DNA of 64,000 bases from JAIOSM01 sp964565415 (GTDB taxonomy: Bacteria; Desulfobacterota; Desulfobacteria; Desulfobacterales; Desulfobacteraceae): contig CAZMEX010000001.1 of NCBI GenBank assembly GCA_964565415.1, positions 62,001 to 126,000 on the forward strand, read 5' to 3'. Position numbers and translations under genes: made by a program. Every line of letters begins with the position of its first letter. Positions within the stretch are counted from its first letter, which is position 1. Below the pieces are notes generated by a model. It was not told the DNA's origin. It saw only the letters and a program-made list of their open reading frames with translations, and searched no databases. This document shows positions 62,088-64,000 of this stretch, in pieces.

Positions 62088-62945
62088 TTAAATTTTTTCT
62101 ATGATTTCAACTGAACACTTGCCCATCTGAAGGAAACGATTTGTTTTTAACTTTACATCACAAGGATTACAATTTCCATAGTTATGACACTCTCTGAATT
62201 TGTCAGTTATGTCCAACTCAGTGTCGCTGATATTTCCAATTTCTCCCTGTGCTGAATATAAATCTCTGTGACATCGATATATATTGCCTTCTGGGCCTAT
62301 TAGTAATTCCTGTATTCTACAATGAACAGACTTTGGTTTCTTATCAAGAGCATGGGGATAGTTATAAAAACCTAATAAATTACCATTATACTCACCTAAA
62401 AAATCTTTTACAAAAAAGAAAATTTTATTTTCTCGGGCAAGCTCAGTAATGTACATATTCATCTCAATATTTGATGGATGGTTTAACCCGAATAAACCAA
62501 TATTATAGCCATTATCCTGAAGTTTCTTTGCTTTTTTTATTAATTCATTGCAGTCCATTTTTTCAGCATGGAAACTCACCCTGATCGACTTATAGGCTGG
62601 GTTTGTACAGTTGTTGAATCTGTTTGGAGAAGTGTTTGCAATAAATTCATCTACATCATATTCAAGATTTGTAAGCAAGTCTATTCTAATATCAGGTCTT
62701 AAAATTTTTAATAGCTTATAAAATTCCTTATACATTGTTGGTTCACCTCCACCAAGGGTCAAGGGTAAATCTCCAAAATTAATCCTGTTTAAACCATCTG
62801 CCCATTGTTCTGTGCTGAGTTCTTCTCTATTGCGATTCACTCTCCCGGATTTTTTATTAATACAGTAAGAACAATTAAGATTACACCTTAATGTAAGGTA
62901 GGCTTCAGCATAATTATATCTTTGGGGTATTTTGATCTCTTCCAT
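62088..62945 (-). CDS. Radical SAM protein with cysteine-rich C-terminus
   Basis: The 285-residue protein has CNLNCSYCINKKSGR near 19-27 and TLGGGEPTMYKEFYKLL (a clear GGE motif), then LLTNLEYDVDEFI. The C-terminal part holds VHCRIQELLIGPEGNIYRCH, ECHNYGNCNPCDVKL and GKCSVEIIE, probably binding a second cluster. It differs from the other two radical SAM proteins here and is of a general activating-enzyme or SPASM type. It follows the glycosyltransferase gene by 31 bp. Confidence 0.8.
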   Translation of the reverse strand: MEEIKIPQRYNYAEAYLTLRCNLNCSYCINKKSGRVNRNREELSTEQWADGLNRINFGDLPLTLGGGEPTMYKEFYKLLKILRPDIRIDLLTNLEYDVDEFIANTSPNRFNNCTNPAYKSIRVSFHAEKMDCNELIKKAKKLQDNGYNIGLFGLNHPSNIEMNMYITELARENKIFFFVKDFLGEYNGNLLGFYNYPHALDKKPKSVHCRIQELLIGPEGNIYRCHRDLYSAQGEIGNISDTELDITDKFRECHNYGNCNPCDVKLKTNRFLQMGKCSVEIIEKI

Positions 62946-62976
62946 AGCAACTCACTTTTTCTTATAGGAATTATTT

Positions 62977-63684
62977 TCATTTTTTTAGTTCAAATTTACG
63001 GGTTACATTTACTTCAAAAAAGAGGATGATAAAGCTTTTTATAACACTAATTATGTTTTTAAAATTAAAAATGGCTGTCTTTTGTGTTGGGTGAATTTTG
63101 ATACCAAATTCTATATAACTGTATCCTGACTTTATTGATTTAATTATAATTTCTGAGCTATAAGCAAAACCTTCTGATTTTATGGAAATTTTTTTTAAGA
63201 TGCTTGTATTATAAACTACGTTGCCGTTATAATATTTTAGTTTTAAATTAAAGAAAAAATTCATGATCAATACATAGCTTTTCGAGATAATCCGTCGAAA
63301 CATGCTTCTCGCTTCAACGTTCACAGTGTAGGGAATTATCATATCTGCCTGACCAATTTTTTTTAAAGAGTCAGCAAGAGATACCCATGAATTTTCATTA
63401 TCTCCAGGGAACATCACAAAATAATCCATTGTAGAATGCTCAATACCTTTCATATAATTGGTTCCCAAACCATACCATCTCTTTCTATGGATCACTTTTA
63501 TCTTACTATCCTCTAGGACAAGTTTATCTGCAATCTCACCTGTTTTATCTGTGCTAAACGCGTTGAGTATTAAAATTTCATAATTCACAATTTTACTTTT
63601 GTTAACTGCTTTGATGGCGTTTTCAACAGCAAACCGTAAATTCTGCTCTTCATTAAAGGCAGGAATAAAAATTGTTAGACTCAT
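62977..63684 (-). CDS. Family 2 glycosyltransferase, polyprenyl-phosphate sugar synthase-like
   Basis: The 235-residue protein begins SLTIFIPAFNEEQNLRFAVE, the GT2 nucleotide-binding start, with DYFVMFPGDNENSW around the metal-binding acidic position. It resembles dolichyl/undecaprenyl-phosphate mannosyltransferases in length but lacks clear C-terminal membrane helices. Such enzymes make lipid-linked sugars used by membrane glycosyltransferases, fitting the truncated membrane gene upstream. Confidence 0.85.
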   Translation of the reverse strand: MSLTIFIPAFNEEQNLRFAVENAIKAVNKSKIVNYEILILNAFSTDKTGEIADKLVLEDSKIKVIHRKRWYGLGTNYMKGIEHSTMDYFVMFPGDNENSWVSLADSLKKIGQADMIIPYTVNVEARSMFRRIISKSYVLIMNFFFNLKLKYYNGNVVYNTSILKKISIKSEGFAYSSEIIIKSIKSGYSYIEFGIKIHPTQKTAIFNFKNIISVIKSFIILFFEVNVTRKFELKK

Positions 63685-63699
63685 AAAAAACCCCTGATA

Positions 63700-64000
63700 T
63701 TATTCTTTCAATAAAAATTTTTTGTGGTTTATAAGAAAAAATATACTCTTGTATAATAAATGACATAAAAATATGATACTTATATAGATTAGTGTAAAAA
63801 TTAATATTTCGACCGGTATTCTATATCTTCCCCAATAATGCGGTGTAAACATTACAGCAATAATATTATTATAAAATATAATGTACATGGAAAGTATATA
63901 GTACGGCAGCAGTCGCCGTTGAAAAATATAACAATATGTAATTATTATTATGATTGATATTGAAAAAAGTAGGTATAGATTATTGTAGAGACTCTGGAAA
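63700..64000 (-). CDS. C-terminal end of a multi-span membrane protein, possibly a GT-C glycosyltransferase
   Basis: The minus-strand frame is open from the window edge to the stop at 63700, giving about 99 residues; the ATG at 63888 is probably internal. It shows at least three hydrophobic spans (LYLLFSISIIIIITYCYIF, PYYILSMYIIFYNNIIAVMF, ILIFTLIYISIIFLCHLLY) and the sequence HYWGRYRIPVEI. That last motif recalls the C-terminal end of PMT/family 39-type membrane glycosyltransferases. Identity is uncertain because most of the protein is missing. Confidence 0.6.
   Translation of the reverse strand, partial: FQSLYNNLYLLFSISIIIIITYCYIFQRRLLPYYILSMYIIFYNNIIAVMFTPHYWGRYRIPVEILIFTLIYISIIFLCHLLYKSIFFLINHKKFLLKE

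Noticed and set aside
1..64000. CRISPR arrays, rRNA genes, complete insertion sequences or prophage
   Set aside because: Reading both strands I saw no spaced direct-repeat arrays, no rRNA-like sequence and no transposase, integrase or phage structural genes.

Overview
The window looks like chromosomal DNA of a low-GC, strictly anaerobic, aromatic-degrading sulfate reducer of the Desulfobacteraceae type (Desulfobacterota). The grounds are a complete class II benzoyl-CoA reductase (Bam) operon with two in-frame UGA/selenocysteine codons, a Qrc-type menaquinone reductase operon (typical of sulfate reducers), Etf plus an Etf:menaquinone oxidoreductase, a ResB/CcsA cytochrome c maturation pair, TRAP transport and PPi-dependent phosphofructokinase. 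Species cannot be named from the sequence alone; a Desulfobacula-like organism is only a guess.

Region 1 (1-16.2 kb), aromatic catabolism. The end of a probable ring hydrolase gene (bamA/oah) and its terminator are followed by a near-consensus sigma70 promoter with an inverted repeat in its spacer, then bamBCDEFGHI, fdhD, etfBA and a membrane Etf:quinone oxidoreductase, all on one strand with short gaps and a terminator at the end. BamB is the tungsten ring reductase. BamC-I form an HdrABC/MvhD/NuoEFG-like bifurcation module. FdhD probably helps mature the cofactor. EtfAB and the membrane protein would pass acyl-CoA electrons to menaquinone.

Region 2 (16.2-24.7 kb), accessory. A 17-bp perfect inverted repeat precedes a decayed NTPase/nuclease defence gene (internal deletion and frameshift) and a RhuM-family gene. 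Then come a soluble PAS-GAF histidine kinase and a TatT-DctP-DctQ-DctM TRAP operon.

Region 3 (24.7-40 kb, mostly minus strand). It holds a HEAT-repeat membrane protein, qrcABCD plus a 52-residue membrane peptide, and an operon of recD, DUF374 acyltransferase, resB and ccsB. A basic small protein, a hemerythrin-like protein lacking two ligand histidines, a small membrane protein, mpl and hemL follow.

Region 4 (40-41.7 kb). tRNA-Lys(CTT) and tRNA-Glu(CTC) flank a toxin-antitoxin module whose PIN toxin is frameshifted at a T7 run. The module lies between 63-bp near-identical direct repeats, one of which is the tRNA-Glu terminator.

Region 5 (41.7-53 kb). This is a type IV pilus minor-pilin/PilY1 operon with a pilS-pilR pair, and a candidate sigma54 promoter ahead of the first pilin. 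PilY1 has three tandem repeat domains inserted in its von Willebrand-like part.

Region 6 (53-58.6 kb). It holds ftsY (minus), an SBF-like transporter, a diguanylate cyclase and a long PPi-phosphofructokinase.

Region 7 (58.6-64 kb, minus). A compact cluster encodes three radical SAM proteins, a miniature thiamine-diphosphate enzyme in two subunits, a family 2 glycosyltransferase and a truncated membrane protein. It looks like a surface-glycan or glycolipid pathway of unknown product and carries a G8 tract that could phase-vary. This is the best candidate here for an undescribed system.
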